This document shows, piece after piece, positions 45,215 to 53,578 of a stretch of DNA of 64,000 nucleotides (position 1 is its first letter; each line of letters starts with the position of its first letter). Origin of the DNA: JAWVYT01 sp046483065 (lineage in GTDB: Bacteria; Gemmatimonadota; Gemmatimonadetes; Longimicrobiales; RSA9). The notes below the pieces were generated by a model. That model saw nothing but the letters and a program-made list of their open reading frames with translations, had not been told where the DNA came from and did not search any database. The stretch lies in assembly GCA_046483065.1 (NCBI GenBank), contig JAWODW010000037.1, positions 1 through 64,000 on the forward strand. Reading direction: 5' to 3'. Position numbers and translations under genes: made by a program.

Positions 45215-46357
45215 TCAGCTCCAGTCGCTGGGCTGGTCGAAGTGGCGGCGGGAGAGGATGAGGGAGCGGCCCTGTGTGACTTCACGGCGGAAGCCCAGGA
45301 GGTGGAAGACTTCGGTGGTGTACCAGCGGGCCACGCGTCGATCGACGATGACAGCGTCGGCGATGTAGGGGTGGCGTCGGACGCCGGGCAGGAGTGGAGC
45401 GAAGCGGTCGAGGCCGAGTCGTCGCAGGAGTGTGGAGAGTGCGAGCCAGAAGGGGCGGACATCGCGGGTGAGGAAGAAGCCGTCGTCGCCCCGGTTCTGG
45501 TAGAGGGGCATGAGGAGCCGTCCGTTCTCGGGGGCGAGTACGGGGCGGCCATCGCCCCAGCTGCCGAGCCGCTGGCCGGCGTCCACGGGCTGGAAGCTGC
45601 GGAACCCCGGCTCCATGATCAAGGTGCGGCCGCTCGGGATCTCGTGGCGGTAGCGGATCTCCACCACGCGGGGCTGGCCGCGAGCGGCTTCCCGGAGCCG
45701 GGTCTCGGGGTCGGGGCCGGGTACGTGCATTCTGTGGAGGATCCCTGCGGCGGTCAGGGCGATCCACGCCACGGCCTCGAGGCGGTCCACGGCCTCGGGG
45801 CTGTCGTGGCGCCCGCCCTCGCACCCCATGGTGACGCACCCCCGGTTGTTGACGTACTCCAGGAACGTGGCGGCGAGCTGTTCCTCGAGGCCCAGGACCA
45901 TGGGGAGCGGGAACTGCTCGGCGAAGCGCCGGTTGCGGAGGGTGTCGCCCACGGTGAGGAAGGGGGGCGTGTCACCGGAGGTGGTGTGAAAGTCCACGAC
46001 GATGGGCGGGCCATCGGCCCGGCGGAATGCGGGCCGGATGGCGTCGAGGAGCTCGCGTCGCTCCCGGTCCTCGACGCGGGTGCTCCCCGGGTGATCCCTG
46101 TCGATGGCCTCGGGCCACCATTCCCGGTTCATGTCGGAGTCGACGAAGCGGACGCCCCGACCGAGGGCCGTGACGTTGCCCACCACGGCCAGCACCTCGC
46201 CGTGAAGCTCGTCGGCGGGCGGCAAGCGGCGGAAGACACGACGGAGCGCATCCACGCCGGCGGGCTCGTTGCCGTGGAGCGAGCCGACGAACACCAGGGT
46301 GCGGCCGGGTCCACCGCGGCGGTGGCCGATGACGCGGTCGGCGAGCCGCTCCGTCAC
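45215..46357 (-). CDS. Succinylglutamate desuccinylase / aspartoacylase family protein
   Basis: A zinc carboxypeptidase-fold hydrolase of 380 aa. The zinc ligands H28 and E31 are in FVGSLHGNEPAG and the third His in VDFHTTSGD; VRFVDSDMNREWWP is also characteristic of AstE/AspA relatives. Members cleave N-acyl groups from amino acids. The C-terminal 150 residues (from VVEIRYRHEIPSGRTLIMEP) form the usual beta domain. The GTG start overlaps the stop of the CBS-protein gene (GTGA), so the two are translationally coupled. Confidence 0.88.
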   Translation of the reverse strand: MTERLADRVIGHRRGGPGRTLVFVGSLHGNEPAGVDALRRVFRRLPPADELHGEVLAVVGNVTALGRGVRFVDSDMNREWWPEAIDRDHPGSTRVEDRERRELLDAIRPAFRRADGPPIVVDFHTTSGDTPPFLTVGDTLRNRRFAEQFPLPMVLGLEEQLAATFLEYVNNRGCVTMGCEGGRHDSPEAVDRLEAVAWIALTAAGILHRMHVPGPDPETRLREAARGQPRVVEIRYRHEIPSGRTLIMEPGFRSFQPVDAGQRLGSWGDGRPVLAPENGRLLMPLYQNRGDDGFFLTRDVRPFWLALSTLLRRLGLDRFAPLLPGVRRHPYIADAVIVDRRVARWYTTEVFHLLGFRREVTQGRSLILSRRHFDQPSDWS

Positions 46358-46794
46358 GGCGCGTCGGTGCGGCGGGGTGCGTCGGCCAGGAGCTCGCCGG
46401 CCACGCGCGCCACGTCGTGCTCGCTGAGGATCCCGACCACGCGGTGGTCGTCCACCACGGGCACGGCGGAGACGTCGTGCTCGAGCATGAGCCGGATGGC
46501 CTCACGCAGCGGGGTGGCGGTGGTGACGGTGACGGGGTCCGGGATCATGAAGGCGTCCACCCGGCCGCCTTCTTCAATCTCGCCCGCGCGGCGGGCGGCC
46601 AGGAGCCGGAGGACCGCTCGATAGGAGACGATCCCGAGGAGGCGTCCGTCGTGGTCCACCACCACCAGCTGGCGGATCCTGCGCCGCTCCATCAGGAGCC
46701 CCGCCAGGTCGAGCCGATCGTCAGGGGCCACGGTCAGGAGCTCCGTGGTCATGGCGCTGCCGACCGTGGGCCGATCCGTGTGCGTGGGATTCAC
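46354..46794 (-). CDS. Two-CBS-domain protein (146 aa)
   Basis: A stand-alone CBS pair: VGSAMTTELLTVAPDDRLDL with IRQLVVVDHDGRLLGIVSYR for the first, and VDAFMIPDPVTVTTATPLRE with VSAVPVVDDHRVVGILSEHD for the second. Such Bateman modules bind adenine nucleotides or S-adenosylmethionine and regulate partner proteins. Its overlap with the aspartoacylase-like gene suggests that enzyme as the partner. There is no signal peptide. Confidence 0.93.
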   Translation of the reverse strand: MNPTHTDRPTVGSAMTTELLTVAPDDRLDLAGLLMERRRIRQLVVVDHDGRLLGIVSYRAVLRLLAARRAGEIEEGGRVDAFMIPDPVTVTTATPLREAIRLMLEHDVSAVPVVDDHRVVGILSEHDVARVAGELLADAPRRTDAP

Positions 46795-46850
46795 TTCCCA
46801 ACCTCCCGAAACTCCGGTGCGACGCGGCCTGGCCGGGTCGGCGAGTGCCG

Positions 46851-47888
46851 CTAGACCCCCTTCACGCCCCGCGCTTCGGGACTCTTCTCGGTGGGCACCC
46901 GGCGGAACCGCACGCGCTGACCGTCGTCCAGCGACTTGTAGCCGTCGCCGGCGATGTTCGAGTGGTGGACGAACACGTCCTCGCCGCCGTCGTCGGGCTC
47001 GATGAAGCCGAAGCCCTTGCTGTTGCTGAACCAGCGGACGGTTCCCGTGATCTCTCCCTCTTCGGGGCCGGCGGAGAGCTCGTCCTCGGAGATAACCCGA
47101 TCGGGCTCCTCGAAGGAGTCGGCCACACCGGTCTCCTGCGTGGCGCCCACGTCGATGTCGAGGGGGTCGCGCAGCACCGACCGGCCCAGCTCCCGGGCCT
47201 CGCTCGACAGTGTACGGCCGACGAAGAGCACCTGCCGGTTCGCGGGAGTGAGCTCCAGGATCCGCTCGACTTCGGCGTGCCGCCCGCGCTGGAGGAGGAT
47301 GTCGATGGGGTCGAAGACCAGGACCTCGACACCTTCGAGGCGGACGTTCCCGGCGTCGACGTGCTCCAGGAGCCGCTCGGGGGTGGCCACCAGGAGGTCG
47401 AAGCCAGCCCGGAGGTCCCGGACCTGGTCCTCGAACGGCACACTGCCGTGGATCTCGCCGACCCAGAGATCGGCCTCCTCGGCCAGGACCCGGGCCTGCG
47501 CGGCGATGTCCTCGACCATGTCCACGGCCGGACTCACGATCAGCGTGTGGAGCCCCTCCCGGTGGAGCTGGCGTTCCAGCGCCGGGACCAGGTACGCCCC
47601 GGTCTTCCCGGTGCCCTGTGGCGCGCTCATGAGGAGGTCGCGCCCGCTCCGCAACGCATCGATAGTCCGCGCCTGGACGGGGCGGGCCTCGCGCCAGCCC
47701 ATGTCCTCGAGCCCGACGCGCAGTGCGTCGTGCTCCACAAGGTCGGCGAAGCCGGCGGGCCCCTTCCGGGTACCCGGCGACGATGACGCCGGTTCACGAC
47801 GACGGACCGTGGCCATCACGACCCAGACAACAACAGCTATGACCGCCACAACGAGGACGGTCACCCAGATTTCAGTAGATAGATTCAT
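46851..47888 (-). CDS. Membrane-anchored single RecA (DEAD-type) domain fused to a cold-shock domain
   Basis: Residues 7-27 form a membrane helix (IWVTVLVVAVIAVVVWVVMA). Residues 45-250 match the first RecA domain of DEAD-box helicases: Q motif (Gln72), motif I APQGTGKT (89-96) and a motif-Ib-like TPERLL (169-174). Motif II is broken (DPID at 193-196 for DEAD) and motif III is replaced (VGRTLSS). The second RecA domain is absent. Residues 280-330 are a cold-shock domain with both RNA-binding motifs, KGFGFI (291-296) and VFVHHS (305-310). The protein may be a membrane-tethered RNA-binding factor with a non-helicase ATP-binding module. Start ATG 47888 is chosen at the helix. Confidence 0.85.
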   Translation of the reverse strand: MNLSTEIWVTVLVVAVIAVVVWVVMATVRRREPASSSPGTRKGPAGFADLVEHDALRVGLEDMGWREARPVQARTIDALRSGRDLLMSAPQGTGKTGAYLVPALERQLHREGLHTLIVSPAVDMVEDIAAQARVLAEEADLWVGEIHGSVPFEDQVRDLRAGFDLLVATPERLLEHVDAGNVRLEGVEVLVFDPIDILLQRGRHAEVERILELTPANRQVLFVGRTLSSEARELGRSVLRDPLDIDVGATQETGVADSFEEPDRVISEDELSAGPEEGEITGTVRWFSNSKGFGFIEPDDGGEDVFVHHSNIAGDGYKSLDDGQRVRFRRVPTEKSPEARGVKGV

Positions 47889-47931
47889 GCCCCAATCTTC
47901 CCGCGCTTCTGCCCCCCTTGTCAAGCAGGGG

Positions 47932-49266
47932 TCATTCCGACGACCCCGCAGCGAGCCACGCCGCTCGGTCGCCAGCGCGTACGTACAAGTGATCGCCTAC
48001 CCGACCCAGGACATCTACGTTCTGGCCGGGTGCAAGGCGTGTGATCTCGGCCGATTCGATACTCGGAAGTTCGCGGAGCGGAGCGGCGGAGTCCACCGAT
48101 GCCACCCGCAGCGAAGTGGTCGGCTCGGTCTGGCGAGCGGCCACGAAGCCCCGGCGGCCGCCCGGGATCTCGACCCGGAGCCAGTCGCCGGAGACGCCCA
48201 GGACACGGATCGGGACCTCCCGGTCGAGCCGATCGATCTCGGCCGCCTCCGTGCCGGGCCCCGCCCGGAGCCGCAGGTCCTGGGTCCCGACCCGTCGCCA
48301 CGTGCCCGGCTGCACATCGAAGAGCGCCGGCGGGTCGGTGACCAGCGGCTGGACGAACGGCATGGGGTCCAGGGGTCCCACCCCTCGGCGGTAGACGCCG
48401 AAGTGGAGGTGGGGCGGCGTGGTGCGGGCGTTGCCCGAGTTGCCCACCAGCCCCAGGGTGTCCCCGGGTCGGACTTCCATCCCCCGCTCCACCCACTGCT
48501 CCTCCAGGTGGGCGTAGTAGATGGACTGGCCCCGCTCCTCGTCTCTGAGCCAGACCACCCGCCCGCCGATGGGCGTGGTCCGGACCGACCGGACTACGCC
48601 GGCCGTAGCGGCGATGACCGGCGTACCACGACGGGCGAAGATATCGATCCCGTGATGGTCACGGCGCCCGCCATCGCGGGAGTCGCCGAAGAAGCTCCGC
48701 ACGGACCGCGGGCCGCCGTCGTATACGGGGAACGCCAGCGTCGGCTCCATGGTGGCCGTCAGGATGTAGCGACCGCCCCGAAGCAGCTCGGGCTGGACGC
48801 GGATGATGAACGTGCCGTCGCGGGACGGCTCGTGGACCAGTCGGAGCCCGCCGCTGTCGGCGGCGGCCACTCGCTCGGGCGCCTCCGTGGAGTCCGCCGG
48901 CGCCCGGAACAGGTCCAGAAAGATCAGCGTGTTGGTGGGCGGATCCAGCCGGAGGTCGAAGGTGAGCCGCTGGCCCGCTCGCGCATGGAAGCGATAGCCC
49001 ACGGCGTCGGGCCGGGACGAGTCCAGGTAGCCGGTCTCCCGGAACGGCGTGTCCACCGGCGGCGCTTCATCGAGCGCCCGCCGTGCCGCCCGGTTCCACA
49101 GGCGCCCCAGCGCCGCGCCATCGAGCCCGGCTTCCTCCAACCGGAGGGCGTAGTGCTCGTGCGGCGCGGCAGCCGCCCGCTGCTCCCCGACGGCAGGGAC
49201 GAATCCACGCCCGAGCCAGAATCCGAGCCCGCCTACCGCCACCACCAGAAGGATCCACCATCGCAT
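47932..49266 (-). CDS. M23 family peptidase with two SH3-like domains (444 aa)
   Basis: An N-terminal membrane anchor or signal (WWILLVVAVGGLGFWLG) precedes a prepeptidase-like beta region (residues 85-180) and a LytM/M23 catalytic domain with H205 and D208 (DHHGIDIFARRGTPV) and HLH at 286-288 (PPHLHFGVYRRG). Two bacterial SH3-type domains follow (DLRLRAGPGTEAAEI; the second ends in HLYVRAGDRAAWLA). It should cut or bind peptidoglycan cross-bridges in the periplasm. It is 43 bases upstream of the half-helicase gene on the same strand. Confidence 0.92.
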   Translation of the reverse strand: MRWWILLVVAVGGLGFWLGRGFVPAVGEQRAAAAPHEHYALRLEEAGLDGAALGRLWNRAARRALDEAPPVDTPFRETGYLDSSRPDAVGYRFHARAGQRLTFDLRLDPPTNTLIFLDLFRAPADSTEAPERVAAADSGGLRLVHEPSRDGTFIIRVQPELLRGGRYILTATMEPTLAFPVYDGGPRSVRSFFGDSRDGGRRDHHGIDIFARRGTPVIAATAGVVRSVRTTPIGGRVVWLRDEERGQSIYYAHLEEQWVERGMEVRPGDTLGLVGNSGNARTTPPHLHFGVYRRGVGPLDPMPFVQPLVTDPPALFDVQPGTWRRVGTQDLRLRAGPGTEAAEIDRLDREVPIRVLGVSGDWLRVEIPGGRRGFVAARQTEPTTSLRVASVDSAAPLRELPSIESAEITRLAPGQNVDVLGRVGDHLYVRAGDRAAWLAAGSSE

Positions 49267-49303
49267 GGCTAGCTTAACCCTCCAGCCGCGATGGCGTTCC
49301 GAA

Positions 49304-50899
49304 TCACTGCCCCCGAACGGGTGCCGCGGGCCGGCGCAGGATCGGGTACCGGGAGCCGGCTTCCAGCGCGTCGTCCACCAGGTTCCAGTTCACCACGCCG
49401 TCATCGGACCGGGGCTCCAGGAGCGCGAAGATGAGGCGGGCCAGCGGCTGGTTCAGCGGCACGAGCACGGTGCCCCCGACCAGCGTCACCTCCGCCGAGC
49501 CCCACGTGCCGAACACCTCCCGCTGCCGGTGGCCCTGGTACTCCCGGGGCGCCACGCGCATGGAGTCCACGGTGAACTGCTCCAGAACGTGCGTCTGCTC
49601 CTCCGGCAGCGCCGTGGTGCGCACACCGTGAAGCTCCAGCAGGTCGAGGACCGACGTCAGCTCCGCCGGCACGTAGTACGCCTCCGGGACCACCCCGGTC
49701 ACCGTGGGCTCGAACGTGCCGTACTCCCACATCTCCTCCGGCGTCGCCACGTCGAGCCGCGCCCGGTAGCGCCGGCCGGAGTACGGGCTCAGCCGCTCCT
49801 CCACGGCACCCATGAGGATCTCCACCCGGTCCCCGCGCTTGTGCTGTGCACGAAGCGGCAGGCGCCGACCCCGCAGCTCCTCGGCATCCGCCGTGGCCAC
49901 CCGGCGGTCGAGCTCCGACGCGTGGGCGTGGGCGAACGACAGGATCTCCTCCACGAACGCCAGCGTGCTCCGGATCCGGTCCCGGAACGGCACGTACGAG
50001 TACGCCTCGCTCAGGATCCCGAACCGGTTCCGCAGGCCCACGTAGTTGGTGTTGTACCGCGGCTGGTGACTGTAGGTGTACCAGCCACGATCCCCGCCTC
50101 CCGGTGCGTAGGCACCACCGTAATAGTACATGCGCCAGCCCCGCTCCCCCACCTGATGGGTGACCTCGGGCAGCCACTCCCCCCGGAGCAGCTCCACCAG
50201 GCCCGACGCCGTGCCCGGGTGCAGCGGCGGCGCGTAGGTGAGATGGTAGCCGTGGTACGTCCCGTTCGTGGTATGCAGGTCCACCACCACATGCGGGTCG
50301 TACGCCTTCAGGAGCTGGACCAGCGACCGCGCCTCCGGCGACTCCAGCTTCGTGTGGTCCCGGTTCAGGTCGAGGTCCTGGGCGTTGGCCCGTTGCCCTA
50401 CACCGCCGAATGGGCCGTTCTGACGGTACCGGTTCTGCACCGATACCCGCTCGTTCCCGTCGGCGTTGTAGATCGGCGCCACCAGGATGACCAGCGAGTC
50501 CAGCCACCCGGCGTGATCCCCGGCCGCGAACCGCCGCAGCAGGACCTGGAGCGCCTCCTTCCCCTCCACCTCGCCGGCGTGGATGTTCCCCTGGACGTAG
50601 ACACGCGTGCGACCCGACGACAGCACCGACTCCGGGCTGCCATCCGCCAGGTCCGAACCCACCACCACCAGCGGGAGAGGACGGCCTTCGTAGCTGTAGC
50701 CGAACGTCACCCGATGAAGGACTGGCGCGTCCACCGCGTCAAGGAAGTCGAGCACATCCTCGTACCGGCTCGTCTCCAGCCAGTCCGTACGCTCCGGACG
50801 CGTCTGCAACTGCTGCGCCATCGCCGGCGCGGCCACCAGGCACCCACCCATCGAAAGAGCCGCGATCCCGCGGCCCATACTGCGCATTGCTCTTGTCAT
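49304..50899 (-). CDS. Secreted M14 zinc carboxypeptidase family protein
   Basis: A signal peptide (GRGIAALSMGGCLVAAPAMA) and a metallocarboxypeptidase domain with zinc ligands H107 and E110 (VQGNIHAGEVEGKEALQVL) and H209 (VVVDLHTTNGTYHGYHLTYA), plus a candidate catalytic Glu in FGILSEAYSY. The C-terminal region of about 200 residues is beta-rich, as in many large bacterial M14 proteins. It should remove C-terminal residues from peptides outside the cytoplasm. Three nearby ATG codons are possible starts; 50899 gives a good signal peptide. Confidence 0.9.
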   Translation of the reverse strand: MTRAMRSMGRGIAALSMGGCLVAAPAMAQQLQTRPERTDWLETSRYEDVLDFLDAVDAPVLHRVTFGYSYEGRPLPLVVVGSDLADGSPESVLSSGRTRVYVQGNIHAGEVEGKEALQVLLRRFAAGDHAGWLDSLVILVAPIYNADGNERVSVQNRYRQNGPFGGVGQRANAQDLDLNRDHTKLESPEARSLVQLLKAYDPHVVVDLHTTNGTYHGYHLTYAPPLHPGTASGLVELLRGEWLPEVTHQVGERGWRMYYYGGAYAPGGGDRGWYTYSHQPRYNTNYVGLRNRFGILSEAYSYVPFRDRIRSTLAFVEEILSFAHAHASELDRRVATADAEELRGRRLPLRAQHKRGDRVEILMGAVEERLSPYSGRRYRARLDVATPEEMWEYGTFEPTVTGVVPEAYYVPAELTSVLDLLELHGVRTTALPEEQTHVLEQFTVDSMRVAPREYQGHRQREVFGTWGSAEVTLVGGTVLVPLNQPLARLIFALLEPRSDDGVVNWNLVDDALEAGSRYPILRRPAAPVRGQ

Positions 50900-50995
50900 G
50901 TCAGTAATCATGCGTGCACCCGTGCGAATCCCGCAAATCAGGGCCGGGCACCGCCCTGATCCGGAAACCACCCGCCGACAACCACCAGCCAGACC

Positions 50996-51247
50996 TCATC
51001 GCCCGCTCGCCGCTTCCCGTCCGTTCAGCCGCGTCCGCAGCCCGTCCGCCAGATTCGCCAGACGGTTCGCCCGCCGGGCCGCCACCGATGCCAGCCGCTC
51101 GAGGTTCTCCGGGCTCGGCCGCCGGCGGCCCGTAGCCCACGAGTACAGCGCCGAGTACGACACCCCCGCCTCCTCCGCCACGTCCTCGAGGCGACCCGCT
51201 GTCGTATCCAACAACTCGTCGATCAGAACTGAGATCCCTGACTCCAT
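50996..51247 (-). CDS. Small XRE-like helix-turn-helix protein (83 aa)
   Basis: A small DNA-binding protein: ISVLIDELLDTTAGRLEDVA, EEAGVSYSALYSWATGRRRP and SPENLERLASVAARRANRLA correspond to the helix-turn-helix of the XRE/Cro type, with the conserved W and PS-PENL features. The C-terminal end is basic. The start at 51247 is inferred from the first residue of the domain. It diverges from the citrate synthase gene across a 403-base gap and may regulate it or itself. Confidence 0.72.
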   Translation of the reverse strand: MESGISVLIDELLDTTAGRLEDVAEEAGVSYSALYSWATGRRRPSPENLERLASVAARRANRLANLADGLRTRLNGREAASGR

Positions 51248-51650
51248 GTATATGCCCACTCCCGTTTTGACAATCCGCCGACCTGCGCGGACGGTCGGAC
51301 GCCCGCCCTGAAACGTCCACCGGCCGCTGCATGGCAAAGCTGCAACTTCTCTGCGTTATAGAGGAGCCAGAACGTAATGAAGTTGTATGATACTGACCAG
51401 ACGACAGCGGCAGCGATGATGTGCGGTGCGATCCGCCCGTCGCCCACCGGACCCTGCCCCGCTCCGGTGGGCGGGGCAGGGAGAATCCCCACAGAAACGG
51501 CAACGTCGATTCCTGTGGGGCGATGCACTACAGGAAGGTTTCAGCCACTGCCTGACAGACAGGGACGGATTGGCATCCCATACTCATTCGGGGTAACCTG
51601 TCCGTACGAGTTTTTTGACAGCTCGAAACATCCTTCTGTGGAGGTCACAT
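51248..51650. promoter_or_regulatory. Divergent regulatory gap with inverted repeat before citrate synthase
   Basis: A perfect 8-bp inverted repeat CCCCACAG (51487-51494) / CTGTGGGG (51513-51520) with an 18-base loop lies about 130 bases before the citrate synthase start. A more A+T-rich stretch near 51355-51400 (words TTATAG and TATGAT) is the likely site of the divergent promoters. GGAGG at 51640-51644 is the ribosome site of the citrate synthase gene. No gene is seen between. Confidence 0.5.
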
Positions 51651-52985
51651 ATGGCGGATACACTGAAGATCATTGACAATCGCACCGGCAAGGAATACGA
51701 GAACGAGGTCATCCACGGCACGTATCCCGAATACGGCTCGGCGACCCCGGCCCCTCCGCTGCGGCAGATCAAGACGTCGGACGAGGATTTCGGGCTGCTC
51801 ACCTACGACCCGGGCTTCAAGAACACGGCGTCGTGCAAGAGCGACATCACGTTCATTGACGGCGAGAAGGGCATTCTCCGGTACCGTGGCATCCCGATCG
51901 AGGAGATGGCGGAGAACAGCAACTTCCTCGAGTCGGCGTACCTGACGCTGTTCGGCGAGCTGCCGACGCAGGAGCAGTACGACGACTGGGAGCACCACAT
52001 CACGCACCACACGTTCATCCACGAGAACATCAAGAAGCTGATGGATGCGTTCGCGTACGACGCGCATCCGATGGGGATGTTCGTGAGCACGGTGGCGGCG
52101 CTGAGCACATTCTACCCGGAGTCCCGGAACATCGAGGACCCGGAGACGCGGCAGAAGCAGATCGTGCGGCTGATCGCGAAGGTGCCGACCATCGCGGCGT
52201 TCGCGTACCGGCACAGCGTGGGGCAGCCGTACGTCTATCCGGACAACGAGCTCAGCTTCACGGGTAACTTCCTGAGCATGATGTACCGGATGTCGGAGGC
52301 GAAGTACGAGCCGAACCCGATCCTGGAGAAGGTCCTGGACACGCTGTTCATGCTCCACATCGACCATGAGCAGAACTGCAGCACCACCACCATGCGGACG
52401 GTGGGCAGCGCTCATGCGGATCCGTACGTGTCACTCTCGGCCGCGGCCGCGGCGCTGTACGGCCCGCTCCACGGCGGCGCCAACGAGCGGGTGCTGCGGA
52501 TGCTGAACGAGATCGGGAGCAAGGACCGTGTGGGCGAGTTCGTGCAGCGGGCGAAGGACGGCGAGTTCCGCCTCATGGGCTTCGGCCACCGCGTCTACAA
52601 GAGCTACGACCCGCGGGCCAAGATCCTCCGGGAGATGGCGCCGCAGGTGTTCGAGGTGACAGGCAAGGACCCGCTCCTGGAGCTGGCGGTGGAGCTGGAG
52701 AAGATCGCTCTCGAGGACGAGTACTTCGTGGACCGCGGCCTGTACCCGAACGTGGACTTCTACTCCGGGATCCTGTACAAGGCGCTCGGGTTCCCCACGG
52801 ACATGTTCCCGGTGCTGTTCGCCATCGGCCGGACCGTGGGCTGGCTGGCCCAGTGGTCCGAGCTGCTGCAGGACGACGAGCAGGCCATCGCCCGGCCGCG
52901 CCAGGTCTACACCGGCTACGACCAGCGGGAGTACGTCCCCATGGAGAAGCGGGACGCGCAGACCGAGACGCTCGTCGGCGCGTAG
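51651..52985 (+). CDS. gltA: Citrate synthase
   Basis: Condenses acetyl-CoA and oxaloacetate in the TCA cycle. At 444 aa it has the length of the large bacterial type. Catalytic and substrate residues are visible: H239 (LHIDHEQNCSTTTMR), H274 (GPLHGGANERVLRML), H313 (MGFGHRVYKSYDPRA) and D369 (PNVDFYSGILYKALG). The start is fixed by GGAGG seven bases upstream and by the typical KIIDNRTGKEYENEV opening, in which the DNRTG-like lead of hexameric enzymes is present. It is preceded by a long regulatory gap and followed by a strong hairpin. Confidence 0.97.
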   Translation: MADTLKIIDNRTGKEYENEVIHGTYPEYGSATPAPPLRQIKTSDEDFGLLTYDPGFKNTASCKSDITFIDGEKGILRYRGIPIEEMAENSNFLESAYLTLFGELPTQEQYDDWEHHITHHTFIHENIKKLMDAFAYDAHPMGMFVSTVAALSTFYPESRNIEDPETRQKQIVRLIAKVPTIAAFAYRHSVGQPYVYPDNELSFTGNFLSMMYRMSEAKYEPNPILEKVLDTLFMLHIDHEQNCSTTTMRTVGSAHADPYVSLSAAAAALYGPLHGGANERVLRMLNEIGSKDRVGEFVQRAKDGEFRLMGFGHRVYKSYDPRAKILREMAPQVFEVTGKDPLLELAVELEKIALEDEYFVDRGLYPNVDFYSGILYKALGFPTDMFPVLFAIGRTVGWLAQWSELLQDDEQAIARPRQVYTGYDQREYVPMEKRDAQTETLVGA

Positions 52986-53036
52986 CATAGCCGGCAGGTA
53001 GCGGCCCGACGGTCCTGCGGGACCGACGGACGCGGA

Positions 53037-53062
53037 GGGCGCGGGGCTCCGGCCTCGCGCCC
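53037..53062 (+). terminator. Hairpin after citrate synthase
   Basis: GGGCGCGGGG-CTCCGG-CCTCGCGCCC forms a long GC stem with one mismatch and is followed by TTCTG. It lies about 50 bases past the citrate synthase stop codon; a smaller GGTCC-TGCG-GGACC hairpin precedes it. It is a likely transcription terminator. Confidence 0.65.
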
Positions 53063-53095
53063 TTCTGCATCGGGGGTGGTCGGGTGACACCCGGG

Positions 53096-53440
53096 AATCG
53101 GGGCGCCCGATACGGGTAGGCGATTCTGGCCACGGCATGCGCCACGTACTCCACGTACTCGTGATCCCGCAGGTACGGGACGGAGGAGTAGTCGAACCGG
53201 CCGATGCCGCCGAGCTCCTCAAAGGGAGGCCGATGCTGACGCTCTCGTCGTGGCGCGCGCAGACGGACACCGTGTGGCGCGCCGGGTCCGGCGCGGTCAG
53301 CGCCACCACCACCACGCATCCGGGTCGCAGGTACAGCCGCCAAAGCCCGTCCATGGGGATCTCGGCCCGGACCGCCATCACGTGGAAGACACGATGGATC
53401 TCACTGTCGTACGCGGCCCTCGGCCACCGGTCGGAGGTGT
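53096..53440 (-). pseudogene. Possible frameshifted gene remnant
   Basis: On the minus strand, one frame reads plausibly from about 53430 to 53240 (EIHRVFHVMAVRAEIPMDGL, WRLYLRPGCVVVVALTAPDP) and another continues plausibly from about 53240 to 53100 (PPFEELGGIGRFDYSSVPYL, RDHEYVEYVAHAVARIAYPY). Neither alone gives a convincing whole protein, and joining them needs a frameshift near 53225-53245. No family is recognised. The flanks in 52986-53578 contain only the citrate synthase terminator and nothing else evident. Confidence 0.35.
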
Positions 53441-53578
53441 CAGCCAGCTGGCTGGCCGACGAACGCCTACTTCATCTGCAATCCGGCGGCGCGGCTCATC
53501 CCGGCTGTGGGCGTGGCTGGCCTACCGGATCTTCCCTGGCACCGACTCGGCCCCGGCCCCGGCCACACGCCGAGCCGG

